A stretch of DNA of 41,086 nt from Candidatus Melainabacteria bacterium (GCA_003258725.1 QHMG01000017.1:4614-45699); one strand, 5' to 3'; shown: positions 7,397-14,610, numbered from the stretch's first letter. Notes: generated from the letters alone by a model not told the origin. Made by a program: numbers and translations.

Positions 7397-7749
7397 TTCG
7401 TTCTAAAAAATTAAAGTCTAAACGTGCTAAAGTTACTGATATAACTAAGCAAGTTAAGTTAGAAGTATGGGAACGTGATAAAGGGCGTTGCGTAGTATGT
7501 GGAAATTCCTATAACGTAATGCCTAACGCTCACGTTGTACCTCGTTCTAAAGGTGGTATGGGAATACCTACAAATATAGTTACGTTATGTACCAATTTTA
7601 CCGAAAATCGTTGCCACCATTACTACGATAATGGAACAAAAGAACAACGAGAAAAAATAGACGCCAAAATCGTTGCATATATGAAACAGCAATACGGTAA
7701 TGATTGGAACAAAGAAGATCAAATATATAAAAAATATAAAAATATCTAA
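7393..7749 (+). CDS. HNH endonuclease-like protein
   Basis: 118 residues. The zinc and active-site pattern is clear: CVVCG (first CxxC), NAHVVPRSKGG (the H of the HNH signature), PTNIVTLC...CHHYYDNG (second Cys pair and last His). It resembles the small HNH proteins encoded in phage replication modules, distinct from the packaging HNH next to terminases. Translation starts at TTG 7393 overlapping the previous stop. No strong ribosome site is visible, so coupling is likely. Confidence 0.85.
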   Translation: MIRSKKLKSKRAKVTDITKQVKLEVWERDKGRCVVCGNSYNVMPNAHVVPRSKGGMGIPTNIVTLCTNFTENRCHHYYDNGTKEQREKIDAKIVAYMKQQYGNDWNKEDQIYKKYKNI

Positions 7750-7761
7750 GGAGGAATAAAA

Positions 7762-7938
7762 ATGGAAATAATTATAGTAATAGCTGGAATAATTATTTTA
7801 GTACAAGCTAATGAAATAAAAAGATTACACGATATAGTTCAGATACTAGAAACTGAAAGATATAACACTCGCAGGGTTATGTATGAAAACGGATTGATTC
7901 CAAAGAAATTCGTTGACGAATTGGAGGATCAAGAATGA
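7762..7938 (+). CDS. small membrane protein, 58 residues
   Basis: Short gene with a perfect AAGGAGGAATAAAA ribosome site. The first 15 residues are hydrophobic (MEIIIVIAGIIILVQA), followed by an amphipathic charged tail (NEIKRLHDIVQILETERY...). It is a likely single-pass membrane protein with a cytoplasmic tail. The stop overlaps the next start (ATGA), which supports its being real. No function can be given. Confidence 0.65.
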   Translation: MEIIIVIAGIIILVQANEIKRLHDIVQILETERYNTRRVMYENGLIPKKFVDELEDQE

Positions 7939-8336
7939 GAAAGAAATTATTAAAAATAGTTAATCATTATGGAATACGTAAACAGACAAAATATTTAATG
8001 TCGGAAATATATGAGTTAGTTGAGGCTATTGTTGAAAAAGAAGAATCAAAAAAAGACGCAATAAAAAATATGTGTGATATTTTACGTAGAGCCTTTTCGA
8101 CAGAATACAAGGACATCTATAAAGACCATATTGCTGAAGAAATATCAGATTGTTATGTTCTTATAGAACAAATAAGAAATTATTACAATATATCAATATC
8201 TGATTTAAAAGAAATAATGACTTTAAAAATTGATAGACAGTTAATGAGAATAAATGCAGAAGAATCCGGCAAAATGCTTGACGAAATAACAAGATATGCA
8301 AAAGAACACGGAGGTAATGAAAATGGCAATAACTGA
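7935..8336 (+). CDS. MazG-like nucleotide pyrophosphohydrolase-type protein
   Basis: 133 residues. The helical arrangement with MSEIYELVEAI in the first helix and HIAEEISDCYVLIEQIRNYYNIS later matches the MazG-like fold, where E-x-x-E and E-E-x-x-D acidic residues bind magnesium. Such phage proteins hydrolyse nucleoside triphosphates or alarmone-like nucleotides. The start overlaps the previous stop. The last residues overlap the start of a small membrane protein gene. The family call is moderately sure; the substrate is unknown. Confidence 0.65.
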   Translation: MRKKLLKIVNHYGIRKQTKYLMSEIYELVEAIVEKEESKKDAIKNMCDILRRAFSTEYKDIYKDHIAEEISDCYVLIEQIRNYYNISISDLKEIMTLKIDRQLMRINAEESGKMLDEITRYAKEHGGNENGNN

Positions 8337-8529
8337 CTTAATAGCTACAATTTTTATCTCTCTGTTAGTATTTGTTTTAGTAATCAGTTATTTCATAATT
8401 AAATTTAAAGTTGTTGATTATGAAACGGAAATACAAAAAAACCAGAAAGAAATTAGAGATTTAAACGAAAAAATATCTAAATTAAAAGCAAGAAAGCCGA
8501 GAAAAAAGGAAATTAAAAAAAGTGTCTAA
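8323..8529 (+). CDS. single-pass membrane protein with coiled-coil tail
   Basis: 68 residues from the ATG at 8323, chosen because GGAGG (8310-8314) is eight bases upstream. A longer start at 8296 would ignore this site. It has one transmembrane helix (IATIFISLLVFVLVISYFIIKF) and then a Lys/Glu coiled coil (YETEIQKNQKEIRDLNEKISKLKARK). It looks like a phage membrane spanin-like or scaffold protein but has no recognised family. It overlaps both neighbours. Confidence 0.6.
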   Translation: MAITDLIATIFISLLVFVLVISYFIIKFKVVDYETEIQKNQKEIRDLNEKISKLKARKPRKKEIKKSV

Positions 8530-8803
8530 AGAATATTTGCAATTAGATATATTCGGAGAAGCTAAACCCTTAAGTGAAGTAATTAGTAGCACAAAACCCT
8601 TATCGCACGGAGGCAGAATAACTAAAAAAAGTTTATTTAGAAGTATAAATGGTTATAAGAATGGATTTTATTGTAAAAATTGTAAGCATTTTAAAGAATT
8701 AAGATGTAATAGAAAGTATTTTAAGTGTGAGATTCTTGGAATAACATCTTCTGAAGCTACTGATATAAGAAAGAATGACATAGCTTGTAATTTATATGAA
8801 TGA
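8522..8803 (+). CDS. small Cys-rich (zinc-ribbon-like) phage protein
   Basis: 93 residues from GTG 8522, overlapping the preceding gene by eight bases. It begins with SKEYLQLDIFGE, a stretch common in small phage proteins. The second half has C-x2-C (CKNC), then C (LRCN), C (KCEI) and C (ACNL), a spacing that could hold one zinc ion. Unknown function; probably DNA- or RNA-binding by analogy only. Confidence 0.6.
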   Translation: MSKEYLQLDIFGEAKPLSEVISSTKPLSHGGRITKKSLFRSINGYKNGFYCKNCKHFKELRCNRKYFKCEILGITSSEATDIRKNDIACNLYE

Positions 8804-9332
8804 AATATGGAAAACGATTGATTATGACACACGTTATCAAGTGTCAAATTGGGGAAGATTTAGAAAAAGGAATCTTAAAAATGGTTACAGATATTTAAAA
8901 CCATTTAGGAAGAAAAATTTATTCCAGGTAAAAATCAAAGATAAAGATTTTAATTGTGCTAGATTAGTTGCTAATGCTTTTATTCAACCTCTTACTACTA
9001 AAGATAGAGTTTACCATAAGAATAAAATTGTAAGTGATAATTATTATAGAAATTTAGAGGTCATAGGATTACGAGAACTAGGAAAAAGAACAGGACACAT
9101 ATCTAAGTCTCAACGTGTGGTTGAAATTAAAGGTAATGAGATAATAAGGGATTGGGCTTCAGCTAGAAAAGCTAGTAAAGATTTATTTATATCTTATCAA
9201 ACAGTTATGGATTATTGTAATAAAAAAGTTAAAAAGCCTATGTATAACCTGATGTGGGAAGAAGATTATTTTGATATAGTCTTGGAACCATTTAGTTGGG
9301 AACATAAAAAAAATAAAAAATCGGAGGATTAA
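8796..9332 (+). CDS. NUMOD4/HNH homing-endonuclease-like protein
   Basis: 178 residues. The N-terminus (EIWKTIDYDTRYQVSNWGRFRKR) is a NUMOD4 DNA-recognition motif. It is followed by a degenerate HNH core (ARLVANAFI..., VYHKNKIVSDNYYRNLEVI, retaining H and the DN..NLE end) and a C-terminal NUMOD1-like helix-turn-helix (EIIRDWASARKASKDLFISYQTVMDYC). Such genes are free-standing homing endonucleases that spread within phage genomes. The usual HIxG of the HNH loop reads HKNK here, so activity is uncertain. It overlaps the preceding gene by eight bases. Confidence 0.8.
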   Translation: MNEIWKTIDYDTRYQVSNWGRFRKRNLKNGYRYLKPFRKKNLFQVKIKDKDFNCARLVANAFIQPLTTKDRVYHKNKIVSDNYYRNLEVIGLRELGKRTGHISKSQRVVEIKGNEIIRDWASARKASKDLFISYQTVMDYCNKKVKKPMYNLMWEEDYFDIVLEPFSWEHKKNKKSED

Positions 9333-9334
9333 GT

Positions 9335-9589
9335 ATGAAATACGTTAATATAACAAATGCTGATATTATTCAATCTATGAATAATGATACAAAACATAAT
9401 TTTGCTAATTATTGTATTGCAAATAAAGTAGAACCTGAAGAAATATTAGAACCAATAAAAAATATAGCTAATGGTGTTATAAATTTATCAATAAAGATGT
9501 GTAATGAATATTTTAAAACTCCAGCAGGTAAAGAATATTTACAAATGAGAGAAAAAATCGAAAAAATCGGAGGTAATCAATGGAAGTAA
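9335..9589 (+). CDS. hypothetical phage protein
   Basis: 84 residues, helical, with an N-terminal ITNADIIQSMNNDTKHNFANYCIANK and a later KTPAGKEYLQMREKIEKIGG. This is similar in style to small phage proteins of unknown role in Clostridia phages. It has a good GGAGG ribosome site. The end overlaps the start of the next gene. Confidence 0.6.
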   Translation: MKYVNITNADIIQSMNNDTKHNFANYCIANKVEPEEILEPIKNIANGVINLSIKMCNEYFKTPAGKEYLQMREKIEKIGGNQWK

Positions 9590-9822
9590 TTAAAAAAAAT
9601 GATATGAAGTTAATATTTACGATATATGTCGGAGAGGCTAAAGACGAAAACGGAAACTTATTGTGTGAGTTAAGGACTACTCAACATTATTCTCCTGTAA
9701 TAGTATTTCCAGACGGAGATATGGTAATTATGAATTGGACTGATATATATGATATAGCTAAAGCTAAAAAGAATGAAAATTCGGAGGTGCAAAATGAAAG
9801 CAATAAAGACACCAACAACTAA
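9580..9822 (+). CDS. hypothetical phage protein
   Basis: 80 residues with beta-rich composition (LIFTIYVGEAKDENGNLLCELRTT; VIVFPDGDMVIMNW) and a charged helical tail. It starts inside the end of the preceding gene, behind GGAGGTAATCA. The tail overlaps the next gene by 29 bases in another frame. No family recognised. Confidence 0.55.
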   Translation: MEVIKKNDMKLIFTIYVGEAKDENGNLLCELRTTQHYSPVIVFPDGDMVIMNWTDIYDIAKAKKNENSEVQNESNKDTNN

Positions 9823-10042
9823 TCGAATATATGTGGCTGACGGTTGCAATGATTTACCAGCTACCGTTCACAAAATTGGTAATGACACTTATACAGAAGC
9901 TTGTTTTTCACTTACACCAGAAGAAATATCACAAATAATATATTCCAGAAAGATATACTTCTCTGTTTTAGGAGATACGATTATACCAATGATGTTGCAT
10001 ACCGAGAGTTATGTAAAAAAGGAAACGGAGGTACAAGAATGA
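9794..10042 (+). CDS. hypothetical phage protein
   Basis: 82 residues from the ATG at 9794, fixed by CGGAGGTGCAAA just before it. An upstream in-frame start at 9773 would lack this site. A short basic start (MKAIKTPTTNRIYVADGCNDLP) leads into a domain with FSLTPEEISQIIYSRKIYFSVLGDTIIPMMLHTE. It is probably a small single-domain phage protein. Unknown role. Confidence 0.6.
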   Translation: MKAIKTPTTNRIYVADGCNDLPATVHKIGNDTYTEACFSLTPEEISQIIYSRKIYFSVLGDTIIPMMLHTESYVKKETEVQE

Positions 10043-10410
10043 TATTAAGATACAATAAAAACCTATATGACGAGGTTATAAATGGAAGCGAAACATATAA
10101 AGCTATTGCTACAAATATAAAAAAAGGTTTTAGTACATTTATAAGTTGGACTGATAATGATTCTACTCACTATGACGTGTTATTTACCTATGGTTGTGTC
10201 GGAAGTGGTGGTTATCAGCGTGGATTACGAGTAACGGATCTATTTATTAGTGTAATGAGTATTGGAAGTTTTGGTTTTAAAATTGACGATATGAAAAGTG
10301 CTGGTTATATAGCAGAAAAAATATTTCACGGAAGATTAGATAAAAGTGTTGTAGCTCTTACAGAGTTGATAAATGGTGTATTAAATGAATTAAATAAGGA
10401 GGAAGAATAA
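10039..10410 (+). CDS. hypothetical phage protein
   Basis: 123 residues from the ATG at 10039, which has CGGAGGTACAAGA upstream and overlaps the previous stop. An earlier in-frame start at 9901 would run antiphase through the preceding gene and has no ribosome site. The centre is rich in Gly and Tyr (YGCVGSGGYQRGLRV) and the C-terminus is helical (SVVALTELINGVLNELNKEEE). No family recognised. Confidence 0.6.
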   Translation: MILRYNKNLYDEVINGSETYKAIATNIKKGFSTFISWTDNDSTHYDVLFTYGCVGSGGYQRGLRVTDLFISVMSIGSFGFKIDDMKSAGYIAEKIFHGRLDKSVVALTELINGVLNELNKEEE

Positions 10411-10568
10411 TGATAATAGAATTATTTAAAATTATAGCAATTATAGTTTTAGCAATAATTGCAATCATACTACTCGCTTTTTTAGGCTGTTGTATTAAAG
10501 CTTTTTGGACTTGTAATATACCTAAAAAAAAGGATTATGGCTATAAAAAAACGAGGTTAAGAAAATGA
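10410..10568 (+). CDS. small membrane protein, 52 residues
   Basis: The ATG overlaps the previous stop (TAATG), behind AAGGAGGAAG. The first 30 residues form one long hydrophobic helix (LFKIIAIIVLAIIAIILLAF) ending in a Gly-Cys-Cys, followed by a Lys/Arg-rich tail. The stop overlaps the next start (ATGA). It is probably a single-pass membrane peptide. Function unknown. Confidence 0.6.
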   Translation: MIIELFKIIAIIVLAIIAIILLAFLGCCIKAFWTCNIPKKKDYGYKKTRLRK

Positions 10569-10906
10569 TTGATACGGAAGATTTAACAAGTTATTACCCA
10601 GGGTATGACGAATATTGCGAACCCAGGGAAAATCAGGGGGACGAGGAAGATTTTGATATAGACGCCATTATTGACGAGAGGAGATTACAAGAAATGGAAG
10701 AAAAAGAATCAAAATTAACTAAGGAAATAGTTTTATTCAATGTTGTATATAAACAAGGAGAAAAAGACGGAATATTTGACTTATGCACTTATCATAATGA
10801 ATTTTTAGAAAGAATTTGTAAGGAAGATAAGTCAACGTTTATAGCTATTAAACAAACTATATATAAAAGTTTGGAGAATATAGAAAATAAAGCAAAGGAG
10901 GAATAA
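10565..10906 (+). CDS. acidic phage protein, paralogous to the next gene
   Basis: 113 residues. The first half is very acidic (ENQGDEEDFDIDAIIDERR). The second half (EIVLFNVVYKQGEKDGIFDL... then FLERICKEDKSTFIAIKQTIYKSLENIE, split here) aligns along its length with the following 73-residue protein. The two are a tandem duplication, this one carrying an added acidic N-terminus. No known family. Confidence 0.6.
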   Translation: MIDTEDLTSYYPGYDEYCEPRENQGDEEDFDIDAIIDERRLQEMEEKESKLTKEIVLFNVVYKQGEKDGIFDLCTYHNEFLERICKEDKSTFIAIKQTIYKSLENIENKAKEE

Positions 10907-10909
10907 GAA

Positions 10910-11131
10910 ATGGAAAAACAAAATAAAAAATTAGAACCATTTACAGTAGAGTTAATGTTATTATCTGCTAAGATAACACCAAAAGAAGACGGAACATCAA
11001 CTGTATTATTTGGAGTCGAAACTTTAGATGTTTTAAAAGAAATGTGTAAAACTGATAAAGAAGCTTGGAATACTGTTAAAAAAGTTACGTATGACGCCTT
11101 AGAGAAAATCGAAAAACAATCAAATGAATAA
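10910..11131 (+). CDS. small phage protein, paralogous to the preceding gene
   Basis: 73 residues. LKEMCKTDKEAWNTVKKVTY followed by DALEKIE parallels LERICKEDKSTFIAIKQTIY followed by KSLENIE of the upstream gene, and the beta-like first half (VELMLLSAKITPKEDGTS) parallels its EIVLFNVVYKQGEKDG. A strong AGGAGGAATAAGAA site precedes it. Tandem duplication of an unknown phage gene just before the late regulator. Confidence 0.6.
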   Translation: MEKQNKKLEPFTVELMLLSAKITPKEDGTSTVLFGVETLDVLKEMCKTDKEAWNTVKKVTYDALEKIEKQSNE

Positions 11132-11142
11132 GGAGGTCAAAA

Positions 11143-11613
11143 ATGGAAAACTATTATAAGTTAGTAGCCGACTTACAATGTGCTTACCAACGATTAAGAT
11201 CATTACAAGAAAGACAAGAAGCTATATTTGATAGATACTTCCCTGTAACTGTCAAGTACAAACCAATCTCCTCCACTGGCGGAGAATCAAAAGATAAAAT
11301 GTTGGGTTATTTAGAAGAATTAGAAGAATCTGGAATCGCAAAAGATTTGGAGGAAGCTATAAAAAATGTTAATTCTATTCAACACAGAGTAGCTAATATG
11401 GAAATAATCTTACGTGGTGTAGAAAACATAACAGGTAATGATAGTTTAGAGTTTAAAGTTATGAATCTTAAGTATTATGAAAATCGTAGCTATACCCTAC
11501 AACAAATAGCTGATAGATTGCATTATTCAATAGATCGAGTTAAGCAAGTAAGTGCTGAAATAGAAAGAAAATTAAAAGATAATTATTACACTAAAAATAC
11601 ACTTCAAAAGTGA
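11143..11613 (+). CDS. sigma-70-like late transcription regulator (ArpU/RinA type)
   Basis: 156 residues. An N-terminal coiled-coil part (ADLQCAYQRLRSLQERQEAIF) is followed by a C-terminal helix-turn-helix resembling sigma region 4: LKYYENRSYTLQQIADRL, then HYSIDRVKQVSAEIERKLK. Proteins of this type in phages of Firmicutes switch on the late operon. Here it is the last early gene, directly before the structured gap and the terminase genes, as expected. Its target promoter probably lies in or just before that gap, but I could not find a clear promoter there. Confidence 0.82.
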   Translation: MENYYKLVADLQCAYQRLRSLQERQEAIFDRYFPVTVKYKPISSTGGESKDKMLGYLEELEESGIAKDLEEAIKNVNSIQHRVANMEIILRGVENITGNDSLEFKVMNLKYYENRSYTLQQIADRLHYSIDRVKQVSAEIERKLKDNYYTKNTLQK

Positions 11614-11616
11614 TAA

Positions 11617-12440
11617 AATGGTAATGTGGAATAATTAAAGACGGCTTGTAGAGTGCCCCTGATTAAAGAGCATTCTACTTTATATCTCGGTAGCGGTGTG
11701 ATAGTCGCACGCAGGTTCCATATTCCTGAGGAGAGGTGCAATTCCTACTACCGAAACCATTGATTTATATAGTGAGCCGATCACTCACGTTAATATAAAT
11801 AAGTTTTTACTAATTTTGACTTGGCTAGAGCAAGCTTACGAATAAGAATTAGGGTGGAAATTACTTTGCTACCTTAAGGTAAAGGTGCGTTGATATTTCA
11901 AGCGTAAAAATATCTGTATCTATTGCAAACAATAGAAGCTCAATTTATGCTGATGTGGTGGAAAAGAGACACGCCAGAAATGGTGGGTATTCCGAAAGGA
12001 ACCCGTGGGAGGTTATAACTCTCTATCAGCTCCAATATGCTATTATTCAATGTTGTATAGATAGACCTAAGATGTCTAAGGGTGCGAATCCCTTATCACT
12101 TCCTTTCTAGGCTCTGGCTTATCGGCTTTATAATTGATAAGATACGTTGTGTTAGTCGCCTTACATCAATCCGTGGAAATGTAAAACCGTAGCAACGTAT
12201 TCTCTTGAACGAACAAGGATTCAAGTTGGTTATGACAAACATACGCTAAACTATTAGTCGTAATTCTATGTAAGTATTCGTAATGGAATACCAAGGTTAT
12301 TGCATAGAGAAATAGTAAATATAGGTAGTAATCTAAGGAGTAAGATACCGCTGGTGAGTAGGAAACGAAAGCCGGGGGCTATATACGGTGCAATTCCGTA
12401 TCTACCTACCACGCTAGTATCACACTAGCCAACCCCTTTT
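11617..12440 (+). ncRNA. large ornate structured RNA, GOLLD/ROOL-like candidate
   Basis: About 820 bases without a gene, filled with stems. Examples: AATGGT/ACCATT (11617/11756), GTAGAGTGC/GCATTCTAC (11648/11670), TCGGTAG/CTACCGA (11687/11748), GGGT-a-TTCC-GAAA-GGAA-CCC (11985-12004), ATACGTTG/CAACGTAT (12142/12193), and nested CTATT, TCTATG, GTATTC stems (12251-12315). TAGGTAG/CTACCTA (12322/12402) and a final GCTAGT/ACTAGC hairpin followed by a T-rich tract (12413-12440) complete it. Three hairpins carry T-loop sequences: TGCAATT at 11737 and 12389, and TGCGAAT at 12083. GOLLD and ROOL are giant phage RNAs with T-loops and GNRA loops. The length is nearer that of GOLLD. The class is inferred from length, position in a prophage and motifs, not from a covariance search. 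Canonical tRNAs, tmRNA and introns do not fit. Confidence 0.65.
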
Positions 12441-12449
12441 TATTCTTTT

Positions 12450-12584
12450 TAGATAAAGCACTACTCTAATAGGTAGTGTACTGATGATATGTGAAAGGTT
12501 GCGGACGTTATCATAAAGACCTAGTATATCGTTAGTACAGTATCTGTTAAAGGGTACTACTCCTCTATCAAGTAGAGAACTGTA
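12450..12584 (+). ncRNA. structured RNA segment leading into a terminator
   Basis: Continues the gene-free stretch with more stems: CACTAC/GTAGTG (about 12461-12480), ATGATA/TATCAT (about 12483-12514), AGTAC/GTACT (about 12534-12559) and CTCTA/TAGAG (about 12563-12577). It is either the 3-prime part of the large RNA or a separate small RNA or leader of the terminase operon. It has no open frame with a ribosome site. A reverse-strand frame here is only a by-product. Confidence 0.4.
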
Positions 12585-12619
12585 AGACATTACATTCCAG
12601 AGCGTGATGTCTTTTTTTT
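12585..12619 (+). terminator. intrinsic terminator closing the structured region
   Basis: A 9-bp stem AGACATTAC (12585-12593) with GTGATGTCT (12604-12612, one G-U pair), directly followed by eight T. It would end the large RNA before the terminase genes unless antitermination occurs. Confidence 0.85.
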
Positions 12620-12639
12620 GCATTAAGGAGGCGTTGCGT

Positions 12640-12660
12640 ATGAAAGCAGATGTTATATGA
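12640..12660 (+). CDS. six-codon leader peptide overlapping the next start
   Basis: TAAGGAGGCG, then ATG and MKADVI with a TGA that overlaps the ATG of the following gene (ATGA at 12657). The good ribosome site belongs to this mini-frame and not to the following gene, so the latter is probably translated by re-initiation. It could also be a relic of a longer gene cut by the RNA region. Confidence 0.45.
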   Translation: MKADVI

Positions 12661-12926
12661 ATGTAGATAGATATATTAAGCAGTTGTTTATTAGTCTGTC
12701 AGAGTATAGCCAATACTATGACATTACAATAGCAACCTTTGAAAAATATAATAGTGAATATAAAATTATTTCTAAGAGTATTCTACTTCAGTACAAGGAG
12801 AAACACCCTAAAAAGAAAGATCATTATATTCAGTATAAAGAATGGTATAACAACAAGCGTGAGCTTGTAGTAAGGTTGAATGAGTTATGGCAAAACAGAA
12901 AACAGACAAAGAACAAAAAGAAATAA
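12657..12926 (+). CDS. hypothetical phage protein upstream of terminase
   Basis: 89 residues, rich in Lys, Tyr and Asn, helical (YIKQLFISLSEYSQYYDITIATFEKYN-like first half; KEWYNNKRELVVRLNELWQ second half). There is no recognised domain. The start overlaps the stop of a six-codon leader, and the end overlaps the small terminase start. In this position many phages carry a small packaging-related protein, but I cannot assign it. Confidence 0.5.
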   Translation: MNVDRYIKQLFISLSEYSQYYDITIATFEKYNSEYKIISKSILLQYKEKHPKKKDHYIQYKEWYNNKRELVVRLNELWQNRKQTKNKKK

Positions 12927-13399
12927 TTGCTTACTTCTTGGAGTGTAATAATTATAGTCAAACAGCTCGTAAGTTTGGTATGTCTGATACCGGTGTTAGA
13001 AAAATAATAAAAAGAAGTGCTGGAAAAGAAAGTACGAAACAGTTAGAGGAGAAAAAAAATAATAATACCCAGGAAGTTATCAAAGATATGGACGACCGAA
13101 AGGAAACGGTTAAAAGAGTTCTGGGTAAGTTAATGCAAAATATTGAAGATAAGTGCGATAACGTAGATATGTTTACTACTCTTAGAGACTTAGCTATGGC
13201 TTATGGTACTATCGTAGATAAAGAATTTAAACGTCAAGAGTTAGAACTAAAGAAGAAAGAATTAGAACTTCAAGCGAAAGAGTTAGAGAGCGACGACAGC
13301 TTAAATGGTTCTATTATTCAGGCTATTACTGGAAATATGTCTTCAATATGGGACGACGAGGAAAAAGATGTTAAAACTACTGAAGAAAAAGAAAAGTAA
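12887..13399 (+). CDS. terS: terminase small subunit
   Basis: 170 residues. The N-terminal helix-turn-helix (EIIAYFLECNNYSQTARKFG, then MSDTGVRKIIKR) would recognise the packaging site. A central helical part (RVLGKLMQNIEDKCDN..., TLRDLAMAYGTIVDKEFK) and a long charged coiled coil (RQELELKKKELELQAKELE) serve oligomerisation. The C-terminus is acidic. It lies directly before the large subunit, overlapping its start by about 30 bases. The assignment rests on this architecture and position. Confidence 0.85.
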   Translation: MAKQKTDKEQKEIIAYFLECNNYSQTARKFGMSDTGVRKIIKRSAGKESTKQLEEKKNNNTQEVIKDMDDRKETVKRVLGKLMQNIEDKCDNVDMFTTLRDLAMAYGTIVDKEFKRQELELKKKELELQAKELESDDSLNGSIIQAITGNMSSIWDDEEKDVKTTEEKEK

Positions 13400-14598
13400 G
13401 CCTTTTATATGGCAACCGCTCTCAAAGAAACAGTTAAAGATATTGTCTTGGTGGTGCGACGGTAGTCCTTACAAGGATTATGACGGCGTTATAGCTGACG
13501 GTGCTGTTAGATCAGGTAAAACTATATCAATGGCTCCCTCTTTTGTGTTATGGGCTATGACAAACTTTGACGGTGTTGATTTTGCGTTATGTGGTAAGAC
13601 TATTGGTTCTTTAAGACGTAATGTAATCAATACATTAAAAAAACAAGTTCTTACTTTAGGTTATACATACGAAGAAAGACGTACAGATAATTTAATTATT
13701 ATTTATAAGGGCGATAAGTATAATAACTTCTACTTGTTTGGTGGTAAAGACGAATCTTCACAAGATTTAATACAAGGTATGACGCTAGCTGGTGTATTTT
13801 TCGACGAGGTAGCACTTATGCCTTACTCTTTTGTAGATCAAGCTATGGCTAGATGTTCTGTTGAGGGTGCTAAATATTGGTTTAACTGTAATCCTAAAAA
13901 TCCAAACCACTGGTTTAAGGTTGAATTTATAGATAAAGCTAAAGAAAAGAGATTCTTATATTTACATTTTACTATGGACGATAACCTTACGTTATCAGAA
14001 AAAGTTAAACTTCGTTATAAAAGAATGTTTGCTGGTGTCTTCTATAAAAGAAATGTCGAGGGATTATGGGTTACAGCTGAGGGACGTATTTATACTACGT
14101 TTGACGAAAGTAGAACTATTACTTATGAAGAATTTATAAATAAGTTTAAAGATAGTATTGTTGGAGCTTATATTGGAGTGGACTTTGGAGGTAATAAGTC
14201 CGCTACTTCTTTTACTCTTACATTAGTTACTAGAGGATTTAAAGATGTAATCATAGTTGACGAATGGTATCACAAAGAAGAATTAACTCCTAAACAGTTG
14301 GAGACAAACTTCGTTGAGTTCGTTACTAATTCATTTAAAAAGTTCCCACAATTACACGACGTATATTGTGATAGTGCAGAACAGATTCTTATTAGTGGAT
14401 TAAAAACAGCACTATTAAAAGCAAAATACACTGATTCTAAGGGAATAATGTCCCAATACTATATCAGCGTTTGATAATGCTGTATGGGACGACGAAGAAA
14501 TAGACGACGTTCGTTTGGACGACGGAAACTACAACATAGACTCTCTCGATAGTTTCGAGTATTCAATAGAAAAACAAATGAAACTAATTTTAAGATAA
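13368..14598 (+). pseudogene. terL: terminase large subunit, internal deletion with frameshift
   Basis: The first frame (13368-14474) gives a normal ATPase: Walker A ADGAVRSGKTISMAP and Walker B LAGVFFDEVALMP. The RNase-H-like nuclease follows with VGAYIGVDFGGNKSATSFT and VYCDSAEQILISGLKTALLK. It then runs TDSKGIMSQYYISV and stops. Shifted by one base, 14449-14598 encodes CPNTISAFDNAVWDDEE and NIDSLDSFEYSIEKQM, the usual TerL end that carries the last nuclease Asp. The roughly 20 residues normally linking these blocks (the D-R-I-x-x-x-x-L-L-x-x-G-R-F region) are absent. This is therefore a real deletion of a length not divisible by three, not a simple slip. The start at 13368 follows GAGGAAAAAG. 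Packaging by this protein is probably lost. Confidence 0.85.
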
Positions 14599-14610
14599 GG
14601 AGTGATAGAT

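Noticed and set aside
9901..10038. N-terminal extension of the 123-residue protein gene
   Set aside because: It overlaps the preceding gene out of frame and has no ribosome site. The ATG at 10039 has a strong one.
11687..12411. Cluster of phage tRNA genes
   Set aside because: Closing stems and T-arms look tRNA-like, but no module has a proper anticodon arm plus variable loop, and stems continue between the modules. A single large structured RNA explains more.
12420..12623. 67-residue reverse-strand reading frame
   Set aside because: It lies entirely on the stems and terminator of the structured region, lacks a ribosome site and runs against all neighbouring genes.
11614..12639. Group I or group II self-splicing intron
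   Set aside because: The upstream regulator gene ends normally and no gene half continues after the region. There is no maturase or homing endonuclease inside and no clear catalytic core.
14440..14598. Programmed frameshift in the terminase large subunit
   Set aside because: A conserved stretch of about 20 residues is missing at the junction and there is no slippery site. A frameshift alone would not restore the protein.
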